Source of the DNA: Bordetella bronchialis
Lineage (GTDB): Bacteria; Pseudomonadota; Gammaproteobacteria; Burkholderiales; Burkholderiaceae_B
Direction: 5' to 3'
Length of the DNA stretch: 64,000 nucleotides
NCBI RefSeq assembly: GCF_001676705.1
Contig: NZ_CP016170.1
Span: 992,001-1,056,000, forward strand
Under the pieces are notes generated by a model, which was given only the letters and a program-made list of their open reading frames with translations, searched no databases and was not told the DNA's origin. The number at the start of each line of letters is the position of its first letter. The first letter of the stretch is position 1. The position numbers and the translations under genes are program-made. Shown one piece after another: positions 43,011-51,836 of the stretch.

Positions 43011-43196
43011 TTGTCGTGCCGGCCGTTTCTTGCGCCGAAGCGCGCGGTCGCGGCCGTGTGCTCGAATCGGCACGCGTCCATTGTGGCGGCTCGGCGGGTA
43101 CCTGGATAGCGGGCGCTTGGGATGAGGCGGCCCTTAATCCTTACGGATGCCCGCGAAAGTATGAGCCGGCCGCGCTCGCGGGGCTGCGCGATTCCG

Positions 43197-44207
43197 TCAC
43201 CGCGACTGGCCCGGCAAGGCCGCGCCCACGGCGCCGATGAACCGCTCCAGGCCGATATTGCGGCCGCAAAGCACCACCCCGATTTTCTTCCCGCGCCATG
43301 CCTCGCGGCGCTGCATCAGGCCCGCCAAGGCCACGCCGGCCGCGCCTTCGACCATCCAGTGTTCGGCCTGGGCCACGGCGCGCATGGCCGCGCCGATCTC
43401 CGCTTCCGACACGGTGATGCGCTCGTCTATCACTTGCTGGCACAAGGGAAAGGTGATCGAGCCTTCCTCCACCGCGCCGGCCGTGGCATCCGACAGGGTG
43501 GGAAATTCCGGAACGTCCAGGATGCGGCCGGCCTCCAGGGCGCGCAGCATGCACGGGGAGTTCTCCGGCCAGACGCCGACCACGCGGGTGCGCGGCGACC
43601 AGTGCTTGATCGCGCTGCCCAGCCCGCTGGCCAGCCCGCCGCCGCCCACGCAGACAAAGACGGCGTCCAGCGCGTCCGCACCGGCCTGCTCGGCGATTTC
43701 CACGCCTATCGTTCCCTGGCCGGCGACGACGTCGATATCGTTGTAGGGCGAGATATACGGCACGCCGTGCGCGGCGCCGTAGCGCCGCGCCTGCCGTTCG
43801 CCTTCGATGGGCGGCGCGTCCAGCACGACGAGCTTCGCGCCCAGGCCTTCGATGGCGTCGAGCTTGCCCTGCACGGCGGAGGCCGGCACATAAACCGTGA
43901 CCGGCACGCCGGCGCGGGCGCCGGCCCAGGCCACCGCCATGCCATGATTGCCGGTGGACGCGGTGACCACGCCCGTCGCGCGCGCCGCATCGCCCAGCAC
44001 CCGGATCTTGTTCGCCGCGCCGCGTACCTTGAAAGCGCCGATGGGCAGCAGGTGGTCGCACTTCAGCCAGACCTCGCATCCCAGCGCCTGGGACAGCGCG
44101 CCGCTCCGTTCCAGCGGCGAGACGGGCACGTGCGGACGGATGGCGGCATGGGCGGCCAGGATGGCGGCGGGCAGGTTTTTCACGCAAGGCTCCAGCGGAA
44201 TCGGCAT
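43197..44207 (-). CDS. Threonine/serine dehydratase-like PLP enzyme
   Basis: A 336-residue fold-type II PLP enzyme. The Schiff-base lysine is in LPIGAFKVRGAANKI near residue 61, the substrate loop is TASTGNHGMAVAW near 84, and the glycine loop GGGGLASGLG near 190 holds the phosphate. It lacks a regulatory ACT domain, as in catabolic threonine dehydratases, but could also be a 3-hydroxyaspartate dehydratase or an ammonia-lyase of another 3-hydroxy amino acid. It lies 88 bp downstream of the M20 peptidase start region's operon on the same strand. Confidence 0.87.
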   Translation of the reverse strand: MPIPLEPCVKNLPAAILAAHAAIRPHVPVSPLERSGALSQALGCEVWLKCDHLLPIGAFKVRGAANKIRVLGDAARATGVVTASTGNHGMAVAWAGARAGVPVTVYVPASAVQGKLDAIEGLGAKLVVLDAPPIEGERQARRYGAAHGVPYISPYNDIDVVAGQGTIGVEIAEQAGADALDAVFVCVGGGGLASGLGSAIKHWSPRTRVVGVWPENSPCMLRALEAGRILDVPEFPTLSDATAGAVEEGSITFPLCQQVIDERITVSEAEIGAAMRAVAQAEHWMVEGAAGVALAGLMQRREAWRGKKIGVVLCGRNIGLERFIGAVGAALPGQSR

Positions 44208-44295
44208 CGCGGAATAGTATTCGATGCGCCCGGGCCTGGCCGGGGCCGCTGGCGCGGGCCGCCCTGGCGGCCGGCGTCCTGCCGGGATGCGCGGG

Positions 44296-45693
44296 TCAAG
44301 CGCGCTGCAAGGCGGGGGTATCGCCGGCGCCCAGGTCCCAATAAAGCCCGGTCATCAGGTTCAGGCCTTCGCGCAGGAGCTCGGGCGGCAGGTGTTCGTT
44401 GGGCGCGTGCTGCGAACACGAGGGGTAGGAGTGCGGGACCCAGATGGTACGCAGCCCCAGGACTTCGGTGAAGATATCGTTGGGTAGCGAGCCGCCCAGG
44501 TTGGGCAGGATGGCCGGCTTCTTGCCGCTGGTCCGCGCCAGCGATTCCACCGCCCACTTGACCCAGGGATCGTCGGGATCCAGGCGCGTGGCCTTGAACA
44601 TCGTCTCGCGCGTCAGTGTCAGTTGCACCATGGGGAAACCGTGGCGATCCAGGTGCCTGCGCAGCGCGGGCAGCAGGTCGTCGGTATCCACGCCCACCAC
44701 GAAGCGCAGCTGGCAACGCGCCCAGGCGCGCGGCGGAATGGCATTCACCGGCGTTTCGGGGTTGCCCGTCTTGAAGGCCAGCACCTCGAAAGAACACCAG
44801 CCATAGACCTGCTCGGCCGGCGTCAGGCCGGGCTCGCCCCAGCCGGGGTCGATTTCGGGGCCGTCCGCGCCGCCGTCGACTTCGCAATCGGCCAGCACGC
44901 GGCGCACGGAGGCCGGCAATTCCTTCGGCACCCAGGCGGGGATGCGGATCTGCCCGGTGGGCGAGACGATGCTGGCGATGGCGTGCGCCAGCTGGATGCC
45001 GGGGTTGGACAGCAGCCCGCCCCAATTGCCCGAGTGATGGCCGCCTTCGCGGGCCTCGATGGTCATATCGAAGTTGAGCCCGCCGCGCGCGCCCAGGAAT
45101 ACCGTCGGCCGTTCCGCGCGCAGCCGCGGACCGTCGGATGCGATGAGCAGATCGGCGGCGAACAGCTCGCGGTGCGCCTCGCAGACCTCGCGCAGCCCCG
45201 GCGAGCCGGTTTCCTCGCCCATCTCGACCAGATACTTGGCGTTGAAGCCCAGCTTGCCGCGGGTTTCCAGCACGCTGCGCAGGGCTTCCATATTGACGGT
45301 GTGCTGGCCCTTGTTGTCGGCGATGCCGCGGCCGTACCAGCGGCCCTGCGATTCCGTCAGCTTCCAGGGCGACAGGCCCTGTTGCCATTCGGCGTCCAGG
45401 CCGCGGATGACATCGCCATGGCCGTAGCCCAATACCGTGGGCAAGGCGGGGTCCTCGATCCGTTCCGCGTAGAGGAATGGCGCCCGCGCCTTGGGATGGG
45501 TCAGCGTACGGCAGGCGAAGCCCATGGATTCGAAGGCCGGCTGCAGTTCGGTGTGCAAATAGGCCGCCAGGTCCGCGGCCCGGTCCGGGTTCTGGCTTTC
45601 CGTCGGCATAGCGATGCGGCGGGCCAGCGCCGCCTGGAAGGCGCCGGATGTAAAGCTGGCATCGGCATGGGCGATCGCCGCGGCACGGTTCAT
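44296..45693 (-). CDS. M20-family metallopeptidase
   Basis: A 465-residue M20 hydrolase. The dinuclear zinc-site residues are in TVLGYGHGDVIRGLD near 88 (His), GRGIADNKGQ near 122 (Asp), EMGEETGSPGL near 155 (Glu pair) and ASDGPRL near 181 (Asp). A dimerisation insert lies at about 200-330. Related enzymes cleave dipeptides, N-acyl amino acids or carbamoyl derivatives. It is upstream of the threonine-dehydratase-like gene on the same strand, and the pair could release and then deaminate an amino acid. The start at 45693 fits family N-termini; longer frames do not. Confidence 0.88.
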   Translation of the reverse strand: MNRAAAIAHADASFTSGAFQAALARRIAMPTESQNPDRAADLAAYLHTELQPAFESMGFACRTLTHPKARAPFLYAERIEDPALPTVLGYGHGDVIRGLDAEWQQGLSPWKLTESQGRWYGRGIADNKGQHTVNMEALRSVLETRGKLGFNAKYLVEMGEETGSPGLREVCEAHRELFAADLLIASDGPRLRAERPTVFLGARGGLNFDMTIEAREGGHHSGNWGGLLSNPGIQLAHAIASIVSPTGQIRIPAWVPKELPASVRRVLADCEVDGGADGPEIDPGWGEPGLTPAEQVYGWCSFEVLAFKTGNPETPVNAIPPRAWARCQLRFVVGVDTDDLLPALRRHLDRHGFPMVQLTLTRETMFKATRLDPDDPWVKWAVESLARTSGKKPAILPNLGGSLPNDIFTEVLGLRTIWVPHSYPSCSQHAPNEHLPPELLREGLNLMTGLYWDLGAGDTPALQRA

Positions 45694-45773
45694 GGTTTCC
45701 CCTGCTGTACGTGGGCAAAGTGCCTGTATACCAGAGTGCCGCGCCGCGCGCGATAGTCGTAAGCCTCTATGTC

Positions 45774-46127
45774 CTAGAGCTCCAGGACCGTGGTGAAACC
45801 GCCGTAGATCATGCGTTTTCCGTCGAAAGGCATGGGGTTGTCGTCCGGACGCAGGCGCGGATCCTCCATGGCCGCCTTCATGCCTTTCTGTTCCGCTTCC
45901 CGCGATGGCCAGGCGATCCAGGCAAAGACGATGGCCTCGCCTTCCTTGCGCTGCACCGCCATGGGGAAGGAGGTGATCTTGCCATCGGGGACGTCGTCTT
46001 CCCAGCACTCCACGACGCTCAGCGCGCCGTGTTCCTTGAACACCTCGGCGGCGACGCGGGCATGCCGGATATAGGCCTCGCGGTTTTCGATGGGCACGGC
46101 GGCCACGAATCCGTCTACGTAAGTCAT
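45774..46127 (-). CDS. DUF1428 family protein
   Basis: The 117-residue protein begins MTYVDGFVAAVPIENREAYI and ends with the MPFDGKRMIYGGFTTVLEL pattern of the DUF1428 family (YbaA-like, dimeric alpha-beta barrel). The length equals the family norm. The function is unknown. An AGGAGGAATGACCC leader precedes the start. It is divergent from the first of the three unknown paralogues. Confidence 0.9.
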   Translation of the reverse strand: MTYVDGFVAAVPIENREAYIRHARVAAEVFKEHGALSVVECWEDDVPDGKITSFPMAVQRKEGEAIVFAWIAWPSREAEQKGMKAAMEDPRLRPDDNPMPFDGKRMIYGGFTTVLEL

Positions 46128-46369
46128 GGGTCATTCCTCCTGTTGTGAGGGGACGGATCGCTGCGCGAGCCGGCAGGAGCGTCCCAACGGTACGACGAAC
46201 GGCGCGCAATGGAATCGACATGGAATTGCGGTTTCGCGCGTTCCCGGCCGGGCGCCATGCCGGTCCAGGTCAGGAACCGTCGGCGGCGATCGCGTACGTA
46301 AGCGCTTCGATGGCCGACCGGGGCGCCGCGTCCCGGCCGTGCCGGTCAGGATACAACCGGAGACGCCGC

Positions 46370-47749
46370 ATGCATCCCACTTCATACGTCTTCAACCCGT
46401 TGCCGGACATCGTCCCCGCAGCGGGCGATGGCAACGCTTCCCCGTCCTCGCCGTTTACCGCGGCCAGCGGGCAGGGGCGGGCCGCGTCCGCGCGCGGCTG
46501 GCCCGGGGAACCCCTGTCGCCGCCGCCCGGCCTGATCGGCGCGGGGGCGTCCAGGGGCGGCCGCGCGTCCGCGGACGTCCCGGCGGCCATGGAGTGGGCG
46601 GAATCGCCGGCCAGCCGGCCGGCATCGGCGTCCGCGGCGTCTTCGGCGGCATCGGCGTCTGCGGCATCCGCACCTTCCCCGATTTCAGCAACATCGGCGA
46701 CCGCCGCCGCTTCAAGCGCTTCCGCAACATCCGCGAGCGCCGCGCCCTTGCCCGCCTTCGCGCCGGCGGATTCCGACTACCAGCGATTCGGGGGCGTCAT
46801 CCACCACGCGTTTCCCATGGGCCGGGCGCCCTACGAGGACATGAACGGGCAGGTGCAAAAACCGACCGGCCGCACCCGCGACACGGAAACCGTCTGGACC
46901 TCGGCGCAGATCCTGATCGCGGCACAGCGGGCGCCGATTCCCCCGGCCGGCGATCTTCCTCTCGCGGCCCATTTCGAGCTGCGCGTGGAGGTGGGCAACC
47001 CGCTTTTCCCGGTCATGCCCGTCGATGCCGCGCTACGGTTCGAACAGCGCATCAAGCAGCAAGTGCTGCATGAGCTGATGGCCGTGGAAGACTCCATCAC
47101 CCTGCGCAAGCTGGTGCGCGTGGCCGTAAACAAAGGCCGCCTGCCCATGGAGGGCGACGGCCGCTGGGTGCTGAAAATCGTCCAGCCCTTGGGCTACGAC
47201 GTCAACCCCAACGGCTACGCCGCGCCCGGGAACGGCAGGCTGGCGATGTATGCCGCGCCTTTCCACCCCGACCCCGCGGGCCGCGTGCTGACGCTGCCGG
47301 CCTCGGTCGACGATCCGATCGGCGGACGCTACTACCTGATGAAGGACGGGACGCTGCAGCCGATGCGCGCGCGGCACTGCATCCTGCGCGCCCTGGTGTG
47401 CGCCTTGACGGGCGCGCGGCCCACCGCCTGCCAGCCCTGGCTCATGCCGGGCGGCGGCATTGACGCGGCCCGCATCGTGGAACGCGGCGTGGGGGAACGC
47501 GGCGCCGTCGATTGCCTCGCGCAGCGGATCGCCAGCGAACTCGACGCGGATGACGGCGCCTGGCTTTCGCCGCTGCCGTTCACCGAGGAAAACCTGGCGC
47601 CGCCACGCGACGGCGCGGCGCATGCCCTGCGGTTCAACCTGAAGACCCGGCGCGCGTTCGAGGCCATCGGCGGCGTGGAGTTCGTGATGGCCTATGTGCA
47701 GGCGCAGGACGACTACCTGGATCTGCACTACCGGCACGCATCCTCTTGA
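46370..47749 (+). CDS. Unrecognised protein, paralogue 1 of a tandem trio
   Basis: I do not recognise this 459-residue protein. Residues 1-135 are low-complexity, with a long Ala/Ser run at about 80-127, and are probably disordered. The C-terminal domain (about 140-459) is shared with the next two proteins: MGRAPYEDM near 150, DTETVW near 170, LRKLVRVAVNKGRLP near 245, RALVCALTGARP near 345, GERGAVDCLAQRI near 377 and LSPLPF near 400. There is no signal peptide, membrane segment or known active-site pattern. The start MHP has a CGGAG site in a leader resembling that of paralogue 3. A secreted effector is one guess from the N-terminal composition only. Confidence 0.75.
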   Translation: MHPTSYVFNPLPDIVPAAGDGNASPSSPFTAASGQGRAASARGWPGEPLSPPPGLIGAGASRGGRASADVPAAMEWAESPASRPASASAASSAASASAASAPSPISATSATAAASSASATSASAAPLPAFAPADSDYQRFGGVIHHAFPMGRAPYEDMNGQVQKPTGRTRDTETVWTSAQILIAAQRAPIPPAGDLPLAAHFELRVEVGNPLFPVMPVDAALRFEQRIKQQVLHELMAVEDSITLRKLVRVAVNKGRLPMEGDGRWVLKIVQPLGYDVNPNGYAAPGNGRLAMYAAPFHPDPAGRVLTLPASVDDPIGGRYYLMKDGTLQPMRARHCILRALVCALTGARPTACQPWLMPGGGIDAARIVERGVGERGAVDCLAQRIASELDADDGAWLSPLPFTEENLAPPRDGAAHALRFNLKTRRAFEAIGGVEFVMAYVQAQDDYLDLHYRHASS

Positions 47750-47779
47750 TCCGCTGCCCGCGAAACCCTGGAGCCCCGC

Positions 47780-49078
47780 ATGTATCCGAGCTTTCCCACC
47801 TTGTCCGCTTTCCTGGACACCGCGTATACGCAGGGCGCCGGCCCGGCGGCGCCGGCGCGCACGCCAGCCCTGCGCCGCTTCAGTTCGCTGCCCGGACAGG
47901 GCCGCGCGCGGGACGGCCGCAACTGGAGCGTCCCGCTGCCCGTACTGCCCCGCACCTACGTGAGCGCGGTATCCCGCGGCCCCGCCCGCCGGCTCAGCAT
48001 CGAGGACTGGCCGGCCTTGCCGCGCGGCACGCCTCCGGGCAAGCCGCCGGCACCGGCCGCGCGTGCCACGTGCGGCGTCGCGGATCACGATTGGTCCAAC
48101 GGTACCGTACCCCCCGGCTTCAAGATGGGCTACGCCGCGTACCGGGATCTGAACGGAACGTTGCGGCATCCGCATGGGCGCGTCCGCCATACGGAATCGG
48201 TATGGGCTGCCGGCCAGGTGCTGACGGAAGCGCGATGGGCCCCCATCACGGTCCAGAGCAACCTGCCTATCGTCGCGTACTTCAACCTGCTGGTGGAGGC
48301 GGGCAACGGCCAGGCCGCCGGCCTGCCCGTGGCGCCGGCCGATCCCGCGTGGACGTATGTCCAGCAGGCAATGGTCGATACGGCGCTGGAACTGCGCCGC
48401 ATGGATGCCTCGCCCACCTTGCGCCAACTGGTCCGCGTGGCGGTCGAGCAAGGCCGCCTGCCCGTCAGCGGGCCGGGTCGATGGGTGGCCAAGGTCGCGT
48501 GTCCGGCGGGCTGCGCGGACCTGGGCCGGGCCATTGGCCCGCCTGACGGTCCGCAGGCGGCGTTCAAGGACCCGTTCCTGCCCGATCACGCCTGCCGCGT
48601 CGTCACGCTGCCATTGCCGGGAAGCGAGCCGCCGGGCAACCGCTACTACCTGTCCAGGGCCGGGGAGTCCGAGGAGATCGCATTGCGCCAGATGAGCGCG
48701 CGGGCGTGCACGGTCCGTGCGCTGGTGTGCACGCTGCTCGGCGCGCGGCCGGCCGGGCCGGAGCGCTGGGTGGGCACGGATGGCCTTATCGACCCGCAGC
48801 GCGTCGTCATCTTCGGGATGGGCGAACGGGGCGCGGTGGATTACCTGGCGCAGCGCATCCTGCGCGAACTGCAGCCGGATGCGCCGGTATGGCTGTCGCC
48901 CATCCCGTTCGGTATCGACAACCTCGTCACGCCGCCCGGCAAGAAATGGCCGGAAGCGCGGCTCAACGACGCCATGCAGGCCGCGATAGCGGCCAACGGC
49001 GGGTTGCAGGCCGTGGCGCGCTACGTCGCCGCGCAGGACGAATACCTGCAGGAACATTACCCCAGCGGGTGGGCTTGA
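47780..49078 (+). CDS. Unrecognised protein, paralogue 2 of a tandem trio
   Basis: A 432-residue relative of the preceding protein, starting 31 bp after it. The variable N-terminal part is shorter (about 110 residues), basic and proline-rich, not a long Ala/Ser run. The shared domain has MGYAAYRDL near 116, HTESVW near 137, LRQLVRVAVEQGRLP near 215, RALVCTLLGARP near 315, GERGAVDYLAQRILREL near 347 and LSPIPF near 375. It ends AAQDEYLQEHYPSGWA, matching the tails of the other two. No signal peptide or membrane segment is visible. Function unknown. Confidence 0.75.
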   Translation: MYPSFPTLSAFLDTAYTQGAGPAAPARTPALRRFSSLPGQGRARDGRNWSVPLPVLPRTYVSAVSRGPARRLSIEDWPALPRGTPPGKPPAPAARATCGVADHDWSNGTVPPGFKMGYAAYRDLNGTLRHPHGRVRHTESVWAAGQVLTEARWAPITVQSNLPIVAYFNLLVEAGNGQAAGLPVAPADPAWTYVQQAMVDTALELRRMDASPTLRQLVRVAVEQGRLPVSGPGRWVAKVACPAGCADLGRAIGPPDGPQAAFKDPFLPDHACRVVTLPLPGSEPPGNRYYLSRAGESEEIALRQMSARACTVRALVCTLLGARPAGPERWVGTDGLIDPQRVVIFGMGERGAVDYLAQRILRELQPDAPVWLSPIPFGIDNLVTPPGKKWPEARLNDAMQAAIAANGGLQAVARYVAAQDEYLQEHYPSGWA

Positions 49079-49139
49079 AACCCAGGCCCTGGCGGACGTT
49101 CCGCCGCGGCCCGCAGCCCGCAACTTCAGGAGTCGCCGC

Positions 49140-50519
49140 ATGCATCCCGATCTTTCCCTACGGCCGGGCCTGTCCGCCCCGCTCGTTCCCGCGACGGGCG
49201 GTTTCGCGCCGGTCCGCGTGGATTTCCGCTGGACGCCGGGAACGGCCCGCGTGGACCTGCCGCCGCAGTGGTGCCGCATGGACACTTCCGCGCGGCTGGT
49301 CGCCATGGTGTCGTCGGACAGCCGCCGCGCGCAGGGTCCGGCGCAGCCGGCATCGCAGCCGGGGACCTCCAGCCAGGCCGCTTCCTGGCCCGTACCCGAC
49401 GATCCATCGACCTCGGCGGCGGCCGCCACATCCGCCTTGTCCGCCGCCTGGGCAAGGGCACATGTCGCCGCCGACGCCGTCGCCAGGGCCGGTACGTCGG
49501 CCGCGGCATCCAGCGCCGCCACCGCCGCGGCGCCCGCGGCGGTGGCGGACGGCACCAATGCCACCGCCGAGTTCTTCCATTTTTTCCGCGCCCAGCATCC
49601 GGGCGTGCAGGCGCACATCGGCCTCGTTCCCCACGAGCTGCACATGGGAAGGGCGCCGTATATCGACCTGAGGGGCGTGGCGCGGGTGCCCGGCGGCGGG
49701 ATCTCGGAAACCGAAACCGTGTGGGACAGCTGCCTGGTGCTGGCCAACATACCCAGCCAGCCCGTCCCCCCGGAACACGACCTGCCCTCGGTGCTGTATT
49801 TCGATGTGTGCCTGGCGGGGTCGCCGCCCACGTCCGGCTCCCTGGAGCCCTACGTCGCGCAGCGGCAGTCCGACCTGGCGACGGTAACGGCGCTGATGTC
49901 GGCGCTGGACAAATCCCCGTCTTTCCGCAAGCTGATCCATCATGCCATCGCGCAGCGCAACCTGCCCTTGGCCGCGCCCGAGCGTTGGTCCATCGTCCTG
50001 CTGTCGCCGATCGCCGAGCGCGACGGCCTGCCGCTGTACGAGGCGATCGGCATTCGCCGCACCACGCGGGTGATGACGCTGCCGCTGCGCGACGCGCGTC
50101 CCCTGGGCAACCATTTCTATGTTTTCAAGGGGGGCGGCCTGATGCCCATGAACCCCGTCTGCTATGCCGTGCGGGCGATGGTCGCCGCACTGACGGGGGC
50201 CAATCCGCTGAACCCCGCGCCCTGGATGGGCGCCGACGGCCGCATCGACCCGCAATGCGTGGTGGCGCTGGGCGCCGGCGAACGCGGCGCGGTGGATTAC
50301 CTGTCGCAGCGCATCCTGGCCGAGCTGGGCCTGGACTACCAATGGATATCGCCGCTGGCGTTCGCGGAAGGCGTGCTGGCCACGCCGCCCGGCGACACAC
50401 CGCCGGTCTGGCGTCTGACCGACATCCTGCGGCAGGCCTTCGACGCGATAGGCGGCGTGGGCGCGGTGGAACAGTACGTCGCGTGGCAGGACACCTATCT
50501 GCGGCAGCAGTATCCATGA
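49140..50519 (+). CDS. Unrecognised protein, paralogue 3 of a tandem trio
   Basis: A 459-residue member of the same family. Residues 60-140 are Ala/Ser/Thr-rich. The shared domain runs from about 160: MGRAPYIDL near 169, ETETVW near 190, FRKLIHHAIAQRNLP near 258, RAMVAALTGANP near 348, GERGAVDYLSQRILAEL near 380 and ISPLAF near 405, ending AWQDTYLRQQYP. It begins MHPDL behind CAGGAGTCGCCGC, very like the start region of paralogue 1. It is 55 bp upstream of the aminotransferase gene, so a shared transcript is possible but a functional link is not evident. Confidence 0.75.
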   Translation: MHPDLSLRPGLSAPLVPATGGFAPVRVDFRWTPGTARVDLPPQWCRMDTSARLVAMVSSDSRRAQGPAQPASQPGTSSQAASWPVPDDPSTSAAAATSALSAAWARAHVAADAVARAGTSAAASSAATAAAPAAVADGTNATAEFFHFFRAQHPGVQAHIGLVPHELHMGRAPYIDLRGVARVPGGGISETETVWDSCLVLANIPSQPVPPEHDLPSVLYFDVCLAGSPPTSGSLEPYVAQRQSDLATVTALMSALDKSPSFRKLIHHAIAQRNLPLAAPERWSIVLLSPIAERDGLPLYEAIGIRRTTRVMTLPLRDARPLGNHFYVFKGGGLMPMNPVCYAVRAMVAALTGANPLNPAPWMGADGRIDPQCVVALGAGERGAVDYLSQRILAELGLDYQWISPLAFAEGVLATPPGDTPPVWRLTDILRQAFDAIGGVGAVEQYVAWQDTYLRQQYP

Positions 50520-50574
50520 GCTAGGATAGCGGGCTACGCCGCCCGCGCGGCATTCCCTTCCGGAGCCCGACACC

Positions 50575-51792
50575 ATGAGCGCAACGCCCCCTCCCGCGAT
50601 CCTGGACGATGCCGCCGTCGACGTGCTGCGCGCCCGTACGCCCGGCGTGCGCACCACCGTCCACTTCAATCATGCGGGGGCCTCGCTGCCTTCCGCCGGC
50701 ACGCTGGAAGCCATGCGCGCGCAGATGTGGCGCGAGGCCGAAATGGGGCCGATCGAGGCCGGCGCGGCGGCGCGCGACCAGGCCGAACAGGCCCGCGTGC
50801 TGGGCGCGGCATTGCTGAATGCCCGCCCCGGGGAAATCGCGATCACCGCCGGGAATTCCGTGGGATGGGCCGGGGCCTTCGCCGCGCTGGGCAACTGGCG
50901 GCCGGGCGACCGCATCCTGGTGGCGCGCCAGGAATGGGGCGGCAATATCGCGGCCATGCACCTGGCCGCCGTGCGCGCCGGCGCGCGTATCGAAACCATC
51001 CCCTGCGACGACAGCGGCATGGCCGATCCGCGGGCGCTGGAAGCCATGATGGACGACCGCGTGCGCCTGGTGTCGGTGACCTGGCTGCCGGCCAACGGCG
51101 GCCTGATCAATCCGGTTGCCGCCATCGGCGCCGTGGCGCGCCGGCACGGCGTTCCTTATTTCGTCGATGCGGCCCAGGCCGTGGGGCAGCTGCCCATCGA
51201 CGTCCAGGCCATCGGCTGCGATGTGCTGGCGGGCGTCGGCCGCAAGGCCTTGCGCGGCCCGCGCCAGACTGGCCTGCTGTATGTCCGCCAGGATTTCCTG
51301 CCGCGCCTGACGCCGGCGCTGGTGGACACCAGTTCCGCGCCGCTGGATGGCCAGGGCCTGCCGGTGCTGCGCGAGGACGCCGAGCGCTTCGAGCCCTCCG
51401 AACGGTCGTACGTCCTGCGCTGCGGCCTGGCCAATGCGCTGCGCGAGGCCCTGGATATCGGCATCCCCGCCATACGCGCGCGCATCGATCGCAACGCCGG
51501 GGCATTGCGCGCGCTGCTGGCGGACATCCCCGGCGTGGCGGTGCTGGACCAGGGACGCGAGCGGTCGGGGCTGGTGTCGTTCGCCGTGGCGGGCATGGAG
51601 GCGTCCGCGCTGGCGCGCGCGCTGGCTGCGCAGGGCATCTCGATCGGCGCCAACGGACCGGCCTATACGCCCCTGGACATGCGCGCGCGCGGATTGGCGG
51701 AGATTGCCCGCGCCTCCGTGAGCTATCTGACCGCCGATGCGGAGATGGACAGGCTGGCCGAGGCAATCCGTGTCCTGGCGCGGCGAACCTAG
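50575..51792 (+). CDS. Class V aminotransferase family PLP enzyme
   Basis: A 405-residue fold-type I PLP enzyme of the class V aminotransferase/cysteine desulfurase-like family. It has HFNHAGASLPSAGTLEAM near 25, VDAAQAVGQLPIDVQAIG near 200 (PLP aspartate and glutamine) and the Schiff-base lysine in AGVGRKALRGPRQTG near 223. It lacks the cysteine loop of IscS-type desulfurases, so it is more likely an aminotransferase, epimerase or lyase of small amino acids. It follows the paralogue trio on the same strand. Confidence 0.88.
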   Translation: MSATPPPAILDDAAVDVLRARTPGVRTTVHFNHAGASLPSAGTLEAMRAQMWREAEMGPIEAGAAARDQAEQARVLGAALLNARPGEIAITAGNSVGWAGAFAALGNWRPGDRILVARQEWGGNIAAMHLAAVRAGARIETIPCDDSGMADPRALEAMMDDRVRLVSVTWLPANGGLINPVAAIGAVARRHGVPYFVDAAQAVGQLPIDVQAIGCDVLAGVGRKALRGPRQTGLLYVRQDFLPRLTPALVDTSSAPLDGQGLPVLREDAERFEPSERSYVLRCGLANALREALDIGIPAIRARIDRNAGALRALLADIPGVAVLDQGRERSGLVSFAVAGMEASALARALAAQGISIGANGPAYTPLDMRARGLAEIARASVSYLTADAEMDRLAEAIRVLARRT

Positions 51793-51819
51793 CGGGAAGA
51801 TCCCGTCCCGCTTCTTCTA

Positions 51820-51836
51820 GCGTTAACAGGCCCTAG
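51820..51836 (+). repeat. 17-bp dispersed repeat, copy 2
   Basis: Identical to 42994-43010 (GCGTTAACAGGCCCTAG). It lies between the aminotransferase stop and the convergent AraC gene, whose stop codon (CTA on the plus strand) is inside the repeat. Confidence 0.7.
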
